Origin: Methanobrevibacter_A acididurans
GTDB lineage: Archaea > Methanobacteriota > Methanobacteria > Methanobacteriales > Methanobacteriaceae
DNA: 64,000 bases
Assembly (NCBI RefSeq): GCF_046197875.1
Contig: NZ_CP166991.1
Location: forward strand, 1,550,001 to 1,614,000
Direction of reading: 5' to 3'
Below the pieces are notes generated by a model, which saw nothing but the letters and a program-made list of their open reading frames with translations, was not told the DNA's origin and did not search any database. Positions 33,337-42,535 of the stretch are shown here, in pieces. The translations under genes and the position numbers were made by a program. Each line of letters begins with the position of its first letter. The stretch's first letter is position 1.

Positions 33337-34671
33337 ATGTTAGGAAATTTAGGAGAAAATCTAACAAATACTATGAAAAAATTAGCAGGAATGACTGTTA
33401 TTGATAAGAAAACTATCAAAGAAGTAGTTAGAGAAATACAAAGAGCATTAATACAGTCCGATGTTAATATAAAATTAGTTCAATCATTATCAAAAAAAAT
33501 TGAAGAAAGAGCAATTGAAGAAAAACCTCCAAAAGGAATAACCCCTAGAGAACATGTTATAACAATTATTTACGAAGAAATGGTACAATTACTTGGTTCT
33601 GAGGCTGTAGATTTAAATATTGACCAAAAACCATTTAAAATATTGTTTTTAGGTTTGCAAGGAAGTGGTAAAACAACCACCATAGGTAAATTATGTAAAT
33701 ATTTACAAAAAAAAGGATTTTCACCAGCTATTGTATGTACTGATACATGGAGACCTGCAGCATACGAACAATTAAAACAATTAACAGAAGAAATGCAAAT
33801 CTCATTATATGGAGATCCCAACAATAAAGATGCATTAGATTTAGCTAAAAAAGGACTTAAAGAATTTAAAAATCAAAAGGTAATAATTTTTGATACAGCT
33901 GGAAGACATAAAGAGGAATCTGATTTATTAAAAGAAATGAAAGAATTAGATGAAGTTATAAATCCAACTGAATCCATATTAGTTATTGATGGAACAATAG
34001 GCCAACAGGCAGGAGCTCAAGCAAAAGCATTCTCAGAAGCAACAGAAATTGGATCTATAATCATTTCAAAATTAGATGGTACTGCTAAAGGTGGAGGTGC
34101 TTTATCTGCAGTTGCAGAAACTGGAGCTCCTATTAAATTTATTGGTACCGGTGAAAGAATTGATGACTTTGAAGCTTTTAACCCTGAAAGATTTATTTCC
34201 AGATTATTAGGTATGGGGGATATAAAAAGTTTAGTTGAAAAAGCTGAAGAAGTTGTAGATGAAGATGTTGCAACAGAAACTATGAATGCAATGTTAAGTG
34301 GAAAATTCACCTTGAAAGATATGAAAAATCAATTTGATATGATGAATAAAATGGGACCAATGCAACAAATAATGAACATGATCCCCGGAATGGGTGCTAA
34401 AATACCTAAAGAAGCTTCAAAAATGACTGAAGACAAAATTGTAATCTATAAAATAATGATGTCTTCCATGACAAATAAAGAAATGGAAAATCCTAAAATA
34501 ATTAAACATTCTAGAATAGCTAGAATAGCAAGAGGTGCAGGAGTAGAAGAATCAGAAGTTAAAGATCTTCTAAAATATTACAATAACACTAAAAAAGCTA
34601 TGAAAGGAATTGGAAGAAGAGGAATGGGTGGAGGAGCTATGAATCGTTTAATGGGACAATTCATGAAATAA
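33337..34671 (+). CDS. ffh: Signal recognition particle protein SRP54
   Basis: SRP54 binds signal sequences and, with its receptor, brings ribosomes to the membrane. The 444-residue protein has the N helical bundle (MLGNLGENLTNTMKKLAG), the GTPase motifs GLQGSGKTTT, DTWRPAAYEQL, DTAGRHKEE, SKLDGTAKGGG, and the Met-rich M domain with KMGPMQQIMNMIPGM and a C-terminal GRRGMGGGAMN tail. The ATG at 33337 follows a GTGAT ribosome site; the GTG of that site is a less likely start. pus10 follows after 35 bp. Confidence 0.97.
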   Translation: MLGNLGENLTNTMKKLAGMTVIDKKTIKEVVREIQRALIQSDVNIKLVQSLSKKIEERAIEEKPPKGITPREHVITIIYEEMVQLLGSEAVDLNIDQKPFKILFLGLQGSGKTTTIGKLCKYLQKKGFSPAIVCTDTWRPAAYEQLKQLTEEMQISLYGDPNNKDALDLAKKGLKEFKNQKVIIFDTAGRHKEESDLLKEMKELDEVINPTESILVIDGTIGQQAGAQAKAFSEATEIGSIIISKLDGTAKGGGALSAVAETGAPIKFIGTGERIDDFEAFNPERFISRLLGMGDIKSLVEKAEEVVDEDVATETMNAMLSGKFTLKDMKNQFDMMNKMGPMQQIMNMIPGMGAKIPKEASKMTEDKIVIYKIMMSSMTNKEMENPKIIKHSRIARIARGAGVEESEVKDLLKYYNNTKKAMKGIGRRGMGGGAMNRLMGQFMK

Positions 34672-34706
34672 ATATAAGATTTTTAAATTAAAAAAAAGAA
34701 GATACA

Positions 34707-35978
34707 ATGGATGAAGAAACTAAAACAAAAATATTAGAACTTATGGAACTTACTGAGGGTAAAATCTGTAATCATTGCTTAGGTCGTAAATTTTCAGATG
34801 TGATTGAAGGTGATGGAAATTTTGAGCGCGGTAAAAAAATCCGTGAAGAATTAAAATTAAACGACTTAGAAGAAAATGATGAATGTGATATATGTAAAAA
34901 TTTATTTAAATACTTAGATGAAACAATACTTAAAAAAGTTGAAGCTAAAGTAAAATATTTAAATTTAGAATATGAAACTTTTGTAGTTGGTTCAAAATTA
35001 GAACCTGCGATTACAGAGAAGGATGAATATTTAAATAAAAGATTAGATCTTGATGTAGAACCTATAAAAAAGGAAGTTAATAGAACTATTGGGAAACTTT
35101 TAGAAAAAAATTTAAATAAAGAAGTCGATTTTATTACTCAAGATATAGTAATTATGGTTGATTTAAAAAATGTATTCAATAAAGAACCTAAAGTATTAAA
35201 AGATGGTACTTTAGATAATATTAAAGTTAGAATACAAATAAATCCAATATTTATTGAAGGCAGATATAATAAATACATTCGAGGTATTCCACAAACTAAA
35301 TGGCCATGCCGAAATTGTAAAGGTAAAGGCTGCGAAAAGTGTAATGGAACAGGTAAACAATACCCAGAATCTGTAGAAGAATTATTGTCTGAAACTGTAT
35401 TAAAAGAAAGTAAAGGATATGAAGCTAAATTTCACGGTGCTGGAAGAGAAGACATTGATGTAAGAATGTTAGGAACAGGAAGACCATTTGTACTAGAAAT
35501 TAAAGAACCAAAAATAAGAAATTTAGATTTAAAAAAAATAGAAAAAGAAGTAAATATTCTTAATAATAATAAAACTAAATACAATGATTTAAAATTCGTT
35601 AAACGAAATAGAAAAGCTGATATAAAAGTTTCATCCTCTGATAATTACAAAGTTTATAGGGCTTTAGTAAAATGTGATGAAGAAATTAATAAAAATGATT
35701 TAAAAAAATTAAATAAATTACATATAATTGAACAAAGAACTCCTATTAGAGTAGCTCACAGAAGAGCAGACAAAATTAGAATCAAGGAAGTTAAAAATAT
35801 TAAAACTAATTACATTGATTTTCATAGCTTTGAAATGATAATAAAAACTCAAGGCGGACTTTATATCAAAGAACTCATTTCAGGAGATGAAGGTAGAAGC
35901 CAACCCAATATAAGTGAATTATTAAATAATAAATCTATTTGCGAAGAATTAGATGTAATTGAAGTAGGAATGGAATGA
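34707..35978 (+). CDS. pus10: tRNA pseudouridine synthase Pus10
   Basis: Archaeal Pus10 makes pseudouridine at tRNA positions 54 and 55. The 423-residue protein has an N-terminal Cys-rich domain (CNHCLGRKF and CDICKN, then CRNCKGKGCEKCNGTGK), a THUMP-like middle and a catalytic domain with FHGAGREDIDVRMLGTGRPFVLEI, where the Asp of REDIDVRML is the nucleophile. The C-terminal IKTQGGLYIKELISGDEGR completes the active site. Length is normal. It is 35 bp downstream of ffh and probably co-transcribed; a 353-bp gap separates it from the L21e gene. Confidence 0.95.
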   Translation: MDEETKTKILELMELTEGKICNHCLGRKFSDVIEGDGNFERGKKIREELKLNDLEENDECDICKNLFKYLDETILKKVEAKVKYLNLEYETFVVGSKLEPAITEKDEYLNKRLDLDVEPIKKEVNRTIGKLLEKNLNKEVDFITQDIVIMVDLKNVFNKEPKVLKDGTLDNIKVRIQINPIFIEGRYNKYIRGIPQTKWPCRNCKGKGCEKCNGTGKQYPESVEELLSETVLKESKGYEAKFHGAGREDIDVRMLGTGRPFVLEIKEPKIRNLDLKKIEKEVNILNNNKTKYNDLKFVKRNRKADIKVSSSDNYKVYRALVKCDEEINKNDLKKLNKLHIIEQRTPIRVAHRRADKIRIKEVKNIKTNYIDFHSFEMIIKTQGGLYIKELISGDEGRSQPNISELLNNKSICEELDVIEVGME

Positions 35979-36331
35979 AATAATTTTAAATATTTTCTTA
36001 AAAATGAAAAAGTTTTTATATAATTTGAACTAAATAAGAAATTGTTAAAATAGTAAACTATATTAACATGTTAATAACAATAATTTATTATTATCAATTT
36101 ACTAAAATTTCATTTATTTTAATAATTTTTTTATTCTGAAATATTTTTGAAATTTATCTATTTACTTTATAATTTTAGAACTAAATTAATTAACTAAATA
36201 TATTAGTCTTTTTAATATAAATTAAAATCTGCTGATAATTAATTAAATACTGAAATTATTTAAATTTATAAAAAAGTGATAATTTAGCTATAAACCCAAT
36301 AAAGGGAATTAATATTATCGAGGTATGAAAA
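35979..36331. other. 353-bp intergenic region before L21e; contains a 16-bp palindrome
   Basis: No gene is visible. TATTAACATGTTAATA at 36061-36076 is a perfect 16-bp palindrome. TATA-like stretches occur near 36214-36222 and 36264-36272. The segment is extremely AT-rich otherwise. The gap must hold the promoter of the L21e-rpoF transcript. Confidence 0.55.
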
Positions 36332-36622
36332 ATGAAAAGATCAAGAGGATTTAAAAGTAGAAGTAGAAATAAATTAACAAAAACTGCTAGACCAGGACGT
36401 TCTAATCCTATTACAAAAAAAATTCAACAATTTGAAGAAGGAGAAATAGTTCATATTATTATTGATCCAAGTATACAAAAAGGACAACCACATTCCAGAT
36501 TTCACGGGAAAACTGCTAAAGTAGTTGGACAAAAAGGTGAAGCTTATATACTTTCTTTAAATGATGGAAATAAAGCTAAAGAATTAATAGTTAGACCAGA
36601 CCACTTAAAAGCTCAAGAGTGA
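36332..36622 (+). CDS. rpl21e: Large ribosomal subunit protein eL21
   Basis: A 96-residue ribosomal protein: MKRSRGFKSRSRNKLTK at the N-terminus, then VHIIIDPSIQKGQPHSRFHGKTAKVVGQKG, in two parts, which is the L21e KOW-like core, and a RPDHLKAQE end. GAGG precedes the start. Its stop overlaps the ribosome site of rpoF (GAGTGAT), so the two are translationally coupled, the conserved archaeal order. Confidence 0.97.
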   Translation: MKRSRGFKSRSRNKLTKTARPGRSNPITKKIQQFEEGEIVHIIIDPSIQKGQPHSRFHGKTAKVVGQKGEAYILSLNDGNKAKELIVRPDHLKAQE

Positions 36623-36627
36623 TCTCA

Positions 36628-36966
36628 ATGATTGGGAAAAAAACTTTGGATGTGAATCCAATTCCTGCTGCTGAAGTGAAAGAAATTTTAGAAGAGTTTA
36701 GTGAAAAAAATGAACTTAGCTATGAACAAAATTTAACTTTAGCACATGTAACAAACTTCCAAAAACTTCCTTTAGAAGATACAGAAAAATTAATCAAAGA
36801 ATTAGAATCTATTGTAAAAACAAAATATGCAATACGAATAGCTGATTTAATGCCAAAAGACCTAGCTGATTTAAGATTAATATTTGCTAAAGAAAAATTT
36901 CCAATGAAAAAAGATGAAATGGAAGATGTTCTCAAAATTTTAAATAAATATCAAGTAGAAGAGTAA
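36628..36966 (+). CDS. rpoF: DNA-directed RNA polymerase subunit Rpo4 (F)
   Basis: Subunit F (Rpb4-like) forms the stalk of archaeal RNA polymerase with subunit E. The 112-residue product from ATG 36628 has PIPAAEVKEILEEF, LSYEQNLTLAHVTNF and an HRDC-like helical end DLMPKDLADLRLIFAKE. The GTGAT in GAGTGATCTCA serves as ribosome site, so an ATC-led start nine bases earlier is unlikely. It is coupled to L21e. After its stop come two copies of AATATTACTATTTTTAAA (36978-36995, 37008-37025) around a T7 run, a likely end region for the transcript. Confidence 0.94.
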   Translation: MIGKKTLDVNPIPAAEVKEILEEFSEKNELSYEQNLTLAHVTNFQKLPLEDTEKLIKELESIVKTKYAIRIADLMPKDLADLRLIFAKEKFPMKKDEMEDVLKILNKYQVEE

Positions 36967-37099
36967 AATCACTACTTAATATTACTATTTTTAAATTTTT
37001 TTAAAAAAATATTACTATTTTTAAAAATCCAAATTTTTAATAATTTGGTAGTTTTAACCAGCTTTAATAAAAGGACTATTTTTAAAAGTTTTAGAATTA

Positions 37100-37125
37100 A
37101 ATCTTAATCTTCAAGTTTTAAGATT
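37100..37125. repeat. Inverted repeat between rpoF and the DUF655 gene
   Basis: AATCTTAA (37100-37107) and TTAAGATT (37118-37125) form an 8-bp perfect stem with a 10-nt loop. No T-run follows. It lies about 135 bp before the DUF655 start and could be an operator or RNA structure. Confidence 0.35.
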
Positions 37126-37259
37126 ATAATTTAATAAAAAAATCTTAATATAAACAAAAAATAATAAAAGTAAATACAAAAATTATTATATTAGGTTAAA
37201 TAAAAAGTAAATTAATTAAGATTAAAAATAAAGATAAAATATTACACGGTGGTGATTAA

Positions 37260-37907
37260 ATGGATATTAATAACCCTAAAAAAGAAGATGAGGCAATAAT
37301 ACTGGATTATTTGAGTTTAGGTTATGTTAAACCAGATATGACATCTTTCAGAGGAAATGCAGTTGCTCAAGCCATTGGTACACAAAGATTCAATTTATTA
37401 GAGTTAAGTCCTAAAAAAGGTGAAGACTTAGAAATTTTAGAAAAAGTTTACATTGGAGCAGGCAAAAGAGAAAAAATTAGCACAGTGAAAAGAAAATTAA
37501 ACTTAGATGACTTAACCGCAACAAGTAGAATTGAAATAGATTTTGCAATTAAAGAAATAATAGAATCACAAGAAGAGAAATATGTAAAATTTTTCAATGA
37601 AGCAGGACCAATAAGCACAAGATTGCATAAATTAGAATTAATACCAGGAATTGGAAAAAAACATAGAGAGGAATTATTAAAAGCAAGAAATGATAAACCA
37701 TTTGAAAGTTTTGAAGATATAAAAACTAGAGTTCCATTACTAACTGATCCAGTTGGAATGTTAGTAAATAGGGTGAAATTGGAATTAGATAATACTAAAG
37801 TTAAAAGAGGTAAAAATAAGTATTATTTATTCACTCAAATTCCGTCTAAAAATCATGGAAAAAAAAGACACCCAAACAATAGAAACAGAAAATATAAACA
37901 AAGATAA
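37260..37907 (+). CDS. DUF655 helix-hairpin-helix protein
   Basis: A 215-residue archaeal protein of the DUF655 family. It opens with AIILDYLSLGYV and an OB-like beta region (FNLLELSPKKGEDLEILEKVYIGAG split over two strands), then a helix-hairpin-helix, LELIPGIGKKHREELLKAR, that suggests nucleic-acid binding, and a basic C-terminus. No catalytic motif is known. It starts behind a very strong GGTGGTGAT site. Its position between RNA polymerase/ribosomal genes and rsmA is conserved in archaea and suggests a role in RNA metabolism. Confidence 0.88.
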   Translation: MDINNPKKEDEAIILDYLSLGYVKPDMTSFRGNAVAQAIGTQRFNLLELSPKKGEDLEILEKVYIGAGKREKISTVKRKLNLDDLTATSRIEIDFAIKEIIESQEEKYVKFFNEAGPISTRLHKLELIPGIGKKHREELLKARNDKPFESFEDIKTRVPLLTDPVGMLVNRVKLELDNTKVKRGKNKYYLFTQIPSKNHGKKRHPNNRNRKYKQR

Positions 37908-37998
37908 ACTTTAATGAAAAAAGAGTACAACCTTTTTTCAACCCCTTTTTCTAATTTTAAATAAAATTTTTCCTTAAAAATAAAAATGATGTGATTAA

Positions 37999-38874
37999 TT
38001 GAAAATTGAAGAAAACAAATCATCATTAGCTAAAGAAACTAAAAAAATTCTTCAAAAAAATAAAATTCACTTAAATAATAATTTAGGACAGAATTATTTA
38101 ATAGATGAATTCAAAAGAAATCAAATTATATCATTTGCAAACCTAAAAAATGATGACAATATCCTAGAAATCGGTCCGGGTATTGGAACTTTAACTATTG
38201 AACTAGCTAAAAAAGTTAATAAAGTAACAGCTATTGAACAAGATACTAATATTTTTAAGATTTTAAAAAAAAGATTAAAAAATGAGAATATTAATAATGT
38301 TGAATTAATTAACGAGGATGCATTAAAAGTCAAATTTCCAGATTTTAATAAAATTGTTTCAAACTTACCTTACCAAATTTCATCTCCAATAACATTTAAA
38401 CTTTTAGATTACTCATTTGACTTAGGTATTTTAATGTACCAAAAAGAATTTGGAGAACGCATGGTTGCTAAATCTGGAAACAGAAATTATTCTCGACTTT
38501 CAGCAATGTTATATTTTAAAAGTTTGATTGAAATCTTAGATAATGTATCTCCAGAATCATTTATTCCAAAACCAAAAGTTGAATCAGTTATATTAAAATT
38601 AACTCCTAAAAAAAATATAAATTCAAAAATTAGTGATGAAGAATTTAAAAATTATGAAATTGTTTGTAAAACTTTATTTCAACACAAAAATAAAAAATGT
38701 AAGAATGCTTTAATCGATTCTCGTCAAATATTAGGATATAAAGACAAAAAATTATTGAAATCTAAACTAAATGAAATTGATGTTAATGAATTATTTCTAA
38801 AACGTGCCGTAAATATGAGTCCGGAAGAAATATTATTATTATCTAAAAAATTAGAAACTGTAATCAAAAAATAA
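37999..38874 (+). CDS. rsmA: 16S rRNA dimethyladenosine transferase
   Basis: RsmA (KsgA/Dim1) dimethylates two adjacent adenines near the 3' end of 16S rRNA during small-subunit assembly. The 291-residue protein has NLGQNYLID, the SAM-binding ILEIGPGIGTLTIELAK, NEDALK and the catalytic NLPYQISSPI. Length is normal. It starts with TTG at 37999 behind TGTGAT; no better ATG is near. A HemK2-like methyltransferase gene follows after 21 bp. Confidence 0.96.
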   Translation: MKIEENKSSLAKETKKILQKNKIHLNNNLGQNYLIDEFKRNQIISFANLKNDDNILEIGPGIGTLTIELAKKVNKVTAIEQDTNIFKILKKRLKNENINNVELINEDALKVKFPDFNKIVSNLPYQISSPITFKLLDYSFDLGILMYQKEFGERMVAKSGNRNYSRLSAMLYFKSLIEILDNVSPESFIPKPKVESVILKLTPKKNINSKISDEEFKNYEIVCKTLFQHKNKKCKNALIDSRQILGYKDKKLLKSKLNEIDVNELFLKRAVNMSPEEILLLSKKLETVIKK

Positions 38875-38895
38875 TTATTTTTTAGAGGAATAAAC

Positions 38896-39486
38896 ATGAA
38901 AATTGGAGAATTTGAATTGGAAACAGAAGATTTAGTATATATACCGTCAGATGATACTTTTCTTTTAGCTGAAAATCTTGATATAAATTATGGTGATACT
39001 GTACTCGAAATTGGAACGGGAACAGGATTAGTAGCTATGTATGCGTCCCAATTAACAAATAAAATAACTGTTACGGATATTAATTTTAATGCATTGCAAT
39101 TAGCTGAAAAAAATTTTAAAAAAAATAATATTGATAATATTGAAATAATTTTTGGAAATCTATTTGAACCATTGAAAAATAGAAAGTTTGATGTAATTTT
39201 ATTCAACACTCCATATTTACCTACTTCTAATGATGAAATTTTAGACAATGATTTAAATTATGCTTTTGATGGTGGACCAGATGGAAGAAAAGTCATAGAC
39301 ATATTCTTAAATCAGGTCAAAAATTATTTAAATGAAAATGGAAAATTACAGATGATTCAGTCATCTTTATCTGATATTGATAAAACATTGCAAAAATTAG
39401 ACCATCAAGGATTTATATCTGAAGTAGGTGCTAGTGAAAAATTCTTTTTTGAAGAAATAGTTTTAATAAATGGATACTTAATTTAA
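38896..39486 (+). CDS. HemK2/PrmC-like class I methyltransferase with NTPY motif
   Basis: A 196-residue SAM-dependent methyltransferase of the HemK2/Mtq2 type, which methylates a Gln of release factor aRF1 in archaea and eukaryotes. The SAM loop is DTVLEIGTGTGLVAM; the substrate motif reads FNTPYLPTS, where most relatives have NPPY. The C-terminal region DLNYAFDGGPDGRKVID is typical of the HemK2 group. GAGG precedes the ATG. It follows rsmA by 21 bp and converges on dapF. The Pro-to-Thr change may be natural in this lineage; the Asn, Pro and Tyr that bind the Gln remain. Confidence 0.85.
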   Translation: MKIGEFELETEDLVYIPSDDTFLLAENLDINYGDTVLEIGTGTGLVAMYASQLTNKITVTDINFNALQLAEKNFKKNNIDNIEIIFGNLFEPLKNRKFDVILFNTPYLPTSNDEILDNDLNYAFDGGPDGRKVIDIFLNQVKNYLNENGKLQMIQSSLSDIDKTLQKLDHQGFISEVGASEKFFFEEIVLINGYLI

Positions 39487-39510
39487 AAAAAAAAAATAAA
39501 AAAATAATAT

Positions 39511-40371
39511 TTATTGAATTTCACCATTAAATACTAATTTTGCTGGACCTTCCATGAAAACACCAATTTCATTATCTTCTTCATAAATCTTAAATTTAAG
39601 ATCCCCTCCAGGCAAATGAAGGAGAATATTCTCATTAAAAAAGCCTAATTTATAACCTGCAATAGCTGTAGAAGTTGCACCAGTACCACAAGCTAAAGTT
39701 ACTCCTGCTCCTCTTTCCCAAGTTTTCATTTCTCCTTCATTAGGAGAAAAAACTTTAACAAAGTGAACATTTATTTTTTCAGGAAATACTTTATGACATT
39801 CTATAGCTGGACCGAACCTATTGATATCAACATTATTTAAGTCATCAACAAAGATGATTGCATGAGGATTTCCAACATTAATTGCAGTAACATTAAAATG
39901 TTCCCCATCAACAAGCAAATCTTGATTTAAAAATTCTTCCTGATTTGAAATCATTGGAATTTCATTTGTTTTAAATGTTGATAAGCCCATATTAACTTTA
40001 AATGATACAGGCTCATTATTTTCAACTTGAACCTCTAAAGTTAATATATTACACATAGTTTCTATTGTCATGGATTTTTTGTTGATTATATTATTTCGGT
40101 ATACATAATCTCCGAAACAACGAATTCCATTTCCACACATTTCTGCCTCAGAACCATCGGGATTAAACATCCGATATCTTAAATCTGCCTTTTCAGAGTT
40201 TGAAATAAATAGTAACCCATCAGATCCTACACCAAAATGTCTATCACAAAGAAATTTACATGCTTCGGGTTTATTTTTTTCTGAAATAATTTCTTCTTTT
40301 GTTTCATCAATGATTATAAAATCATTACCAATACCATGCATCTTTGAAAATTTTAATCCTTTTAAATCCAT
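39511..40371 (-). CDS. dapF: Diaminopimelate epimerase
   Basis: DapF converts LL- to meso-diaminopimelate, the precursor of lysine. The 286-residue protein has both catalytic Cys regions: NPDGSEAEMCGNGIRCFG and GVTLACGTGATSTA. The start at ATG 40371 follows TGAGG; the TTG at 40383 overlaps that site. It begins only 15 bp after lysA ends, so dapF and lysA form an operon for the last two steps of lysine synthesis. Pseudomurein contains lysine, so the products also feed the cell wall. Confidence 0.96.
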   Translation of the reverse strand: MDLKGLKFSKMHGIGNDFIIIDETKEEIISEKNKPEACKFLCDRHFGVGSDGLLFISNSEKADLRYRMFNPDGSEAEMCGNGIRCFGDYVYRNNIINKKSMTIETMCNILTLEVQVENNEPVSFKVNMGLSTFKTNEIPMISNQEEFLNQDLLVDGEHFNVTAINVGNPHAIIFVDDLNNVDINRFGPAIECHKVFPEKINVHFVKVFSPNEGEMKTWERGAGVTLACGTGATSTAIAGYKLGFFNENILLHLPGGDLKFKIYEEDNEIGVFMEGPAKLVFNGEIQ

Positions 40372-40386
40372 TGTTAACCTCAAATT

Positions 40387-41673
40387 TTAATTTTTTAAAT
40401 GATCTGGAATAATCTGTTTATTAAATAAATCATCAAATTTTTCTTCTTCACGAACTAAGATAGGTTTTCCGTTACTTATAAGAACTTCTGCAGGTAAAGG
40501 TCTAGAATTATAGTTAGATGCCATTGTAAAACCGTAAGCTCCTGCATTTAATATTCCTAATATGTCTCCTTCATGAATTTTTGGTAAAAATCTATCTCTT
40601 GCAAATAAATCTCCAGATTCACATACATTTCCAGCAACATCTACTTTTTCAACTGGGTCTTCATTCATTTTATTAGCTAAAACTATATGGTGGTATGAAC
40701 CGTACATAGTAGGTCTTAATAATGTGTTAAATCCTGCATCAGTTCCAATAAATTTCCTATAACTTTGTTTAACACTGTTAACAGATACTAATAAAACAGA
40801 AGCGTCTCCTACAATATATCTTCCAGGCTCTAAATATAATGTTGGTTCTTTCATATCATATTCTTGGAGTTTTTGTTTAAATAACTCTACATTTTCTTTT
40901 GCAAAATTATCAATATCTAATAATTTTTCATCAGGTGTATATGGTATTCCTATGCCTCCACCAAAATCTATGAATTCGAAATCAATATCTGCTTCTTTAT
41001 GTACTTTACCTGCAATATCCATTGTAGATTTAATTGCTAGTTTAAATGGTTCTGGATCTAAAATTCCAGACCCTATATGAGAATGCATACCTACAGGATT
41101 AAATCCTAATTTTTTAGCTAATTTATATGCTTCAACTGCTTCAGTTTCCATTATACCAAATTTAGCCATTACTCCACCAGTAATACAATGTTTATGATGT
41201 CCTGCTTCAACCATTGGATTAACTCTAAAAGATATTTTAGTACCATTAGGATTTATAACTTCAGCTAATCTTTTAAGAGCAGACATAGAATCTATATTTA
41301 ACACAACATCTTCATCTGCAACAAATTTCATTTCTTCATTTTTGATATTGTTTCCAGTGAAAAGAATTTTATCAGAAGAAAATCCTAATTTTTTACATGT
41401 ATAAACTTCACCTGGAGATACAGTATCTATGCAGCAACCTTCATCTTTTAAAATAGACATTACCGCGAGGTTAGTATTCGCTTTACATGCATAAAATACC
41501 TTGAAATCTTTATAATATTTTGAAAATGCATTATAAAATCTTTGATAATTTTCTCTTATTCTGTTTTCATCAATAACATATAAAGGAGTGCCAAATTCTT
41601 TTACTATATCGCAAACATCTGCACCACCAATAGTTAAATGGTTTTTTTCATTAGTTTTAATATTTAAATCCAT
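40387..41673 (-). CDS. lysA: Diaminopimelate decarboxylase
   Basis: LysA is the PLP enzyme that makes lysine from meso-diaminopimelate. The 428-residue protein has the PLP-Lys segment FYACKANTNLAVMS, HSHIGSGI, FIDFGGGIGIPY, EPGRYIVGDA and the second-subunit Cys in NVCESGDLFARDR, followed by NAGAYGFTMASNYNSRP. All are intact. GGAG precedes the ATG at 41673. It leads the lysA-dapF operon; a 438-bp gap with the divergent Nudix gene contains its promoter. Confidence 0.97.
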   Translation of the reverse strand: MDLNIKTNEKNHLTIGGADVCDIVKEFGTPLYVIDENRIRENYQRFYNAFSKYYKDFKVFYACKANTNLAVMSILKDEGCCIDTVSPGEVYTCKKLGFSSDKILFTGNNIKNEEMKFVADEDVVLNIDSMSALKRLAEVINPNGTKISFRVNPMVEAGHHKHCITGGVMAKFGIMETEAVEAYKLAKKLGFNPVGMHSHIGSGILDPEPFKLAIKSTMDIAGKVHKEADIDFEFIDFGGGIGIPYTPDEKLLDIDNFAKENVELFKQKLQEYDMKEPTLYLEPGRYIVGDASVLLVSVNSVKQSYRKFIGTDAGFNTLLRPTMYGSYHHIVLANKMNEDPVEKVDVAGNVCESGDLFARDRFLPKIHEGDILGILNAGAYGFTMASNYNSRPLPAEVLISNGKPILVREEEKFDDLFNKQIIPDHLKN

Positions 41674-42111
41674 GATTTAACTCCAAAGTGTATTTAAATT
41701 AATTATTATTTTTTGAATATTTAACTAGATTCAATATAATATTCATTATTAAAAAAATTTATTGTTATTATTATATATAATTAATCTCGGAATAAATTAA
41801 TAAAATTTATAAAAATTCAATTAACTTTTTCAATACGGTATGTTCTTAAATTTAATTTAAGTCATATTAAATTTCATATTAGAAATTTATTTCTCTATAA
41901 TGGTTTAAATATAAATTTAATAAAAAAATATATTTTAGAACATCACATATAAACTAAATTTTTAAATTAATAATAAGTAAAAATAAAATATTCTAAAAAT
42001 TAAAGATAATTTATCTATTTAACGAACAATAAATAAATCAATGAAGAGAATTGTAAAAATAAAATATGTGAATTTTTTTGAAAAAAAATGAATTATATAG
42101 TGTGATAAATT
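41674..42111. other. 438-bp intergenic region, divergent promoters, no gene seen
   Basis: The gap lies between lysA (leftward) and a Nudix gene (rightward). TATA-like stretches occur at about 41769-41778 for the leftward side and 41904-41912 and 42089-42097 for the rightward side. A GTGATAAATT site serves the Nudix gene. I see no open frame, tRNA or strong inverted repeat. Confidence 0.55.
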
Positions 42112-42513
42112 ATGGTAAAACCTTACGGATTAACAATGAGAGGAATTGTAAAAAAAGACGATAAAATTTTACTCATAAAAAGACATTCTAAATCTAAAAC
42201 TGGAGCATGTCAATGGGAACTTCCTGGAGGAAAAGTTGAAAAATGTGAATTCTTTGATGAAGCACTAATTAGAGAATTTAAAGAAGAAACAAATTTAAAT
42301 GTAAGATTAGGAGATTTTTATGAGGCTATACAACAAGATTTTATCAATAGACGAACTGTACAAATAATTATTTATGTAATTCCTGAAAATTGGGAAGTTA
42401 AAATAAGTAATGAACATGAAGATTATACTTGGGCAGATATAAAAAAAATAAAAACATTAAATATTACAGAAGGATTAAAAAAGTTATTAGAAAAAAAGAA
42501 TTGGGTAATTTAA
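42112..42513 (+). CDS. Nudix hydrolase, MutT-like
   Basis: A 133-residue Nudix protein. The box begins GGKVEKCEFFDEAL and ends REFKEETNL, with the metal-binding REFKEE. The strand RGIVKKDDKILLIKRHSK and the preceding WELPGG match enzymes that clean oxidised nucleotides such as 8-oxo-dGTP, or that hydrolyse other nucleotides; substrate is uncertain. GTGAT lies upstream of the ATG. It is monocistronic and converges on argD, with 22 bp between the stops. Confidence 0.85.
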   Translation: MVKPYGLTMRGIVKKDDKILLIKRHSKSKTGACQWELPGGKVEKCEFFDEALIREFKEETNLNVRLGDFYEAIQQDFINRRTVQIIIYVIPENWEVKISNEHEDYTWADIKKIKTLNITEGLKKLLEKKNWVI

Positions 42514-42535
42514 AACATTTATATTTTTTTAATGT

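Noticed and set aside
36225..36275. Possible C/D-box guide RNA in the gap before L21e
   Set aside because: Only loose matches to the C and D boxes are present and no terminal stem encloses them.
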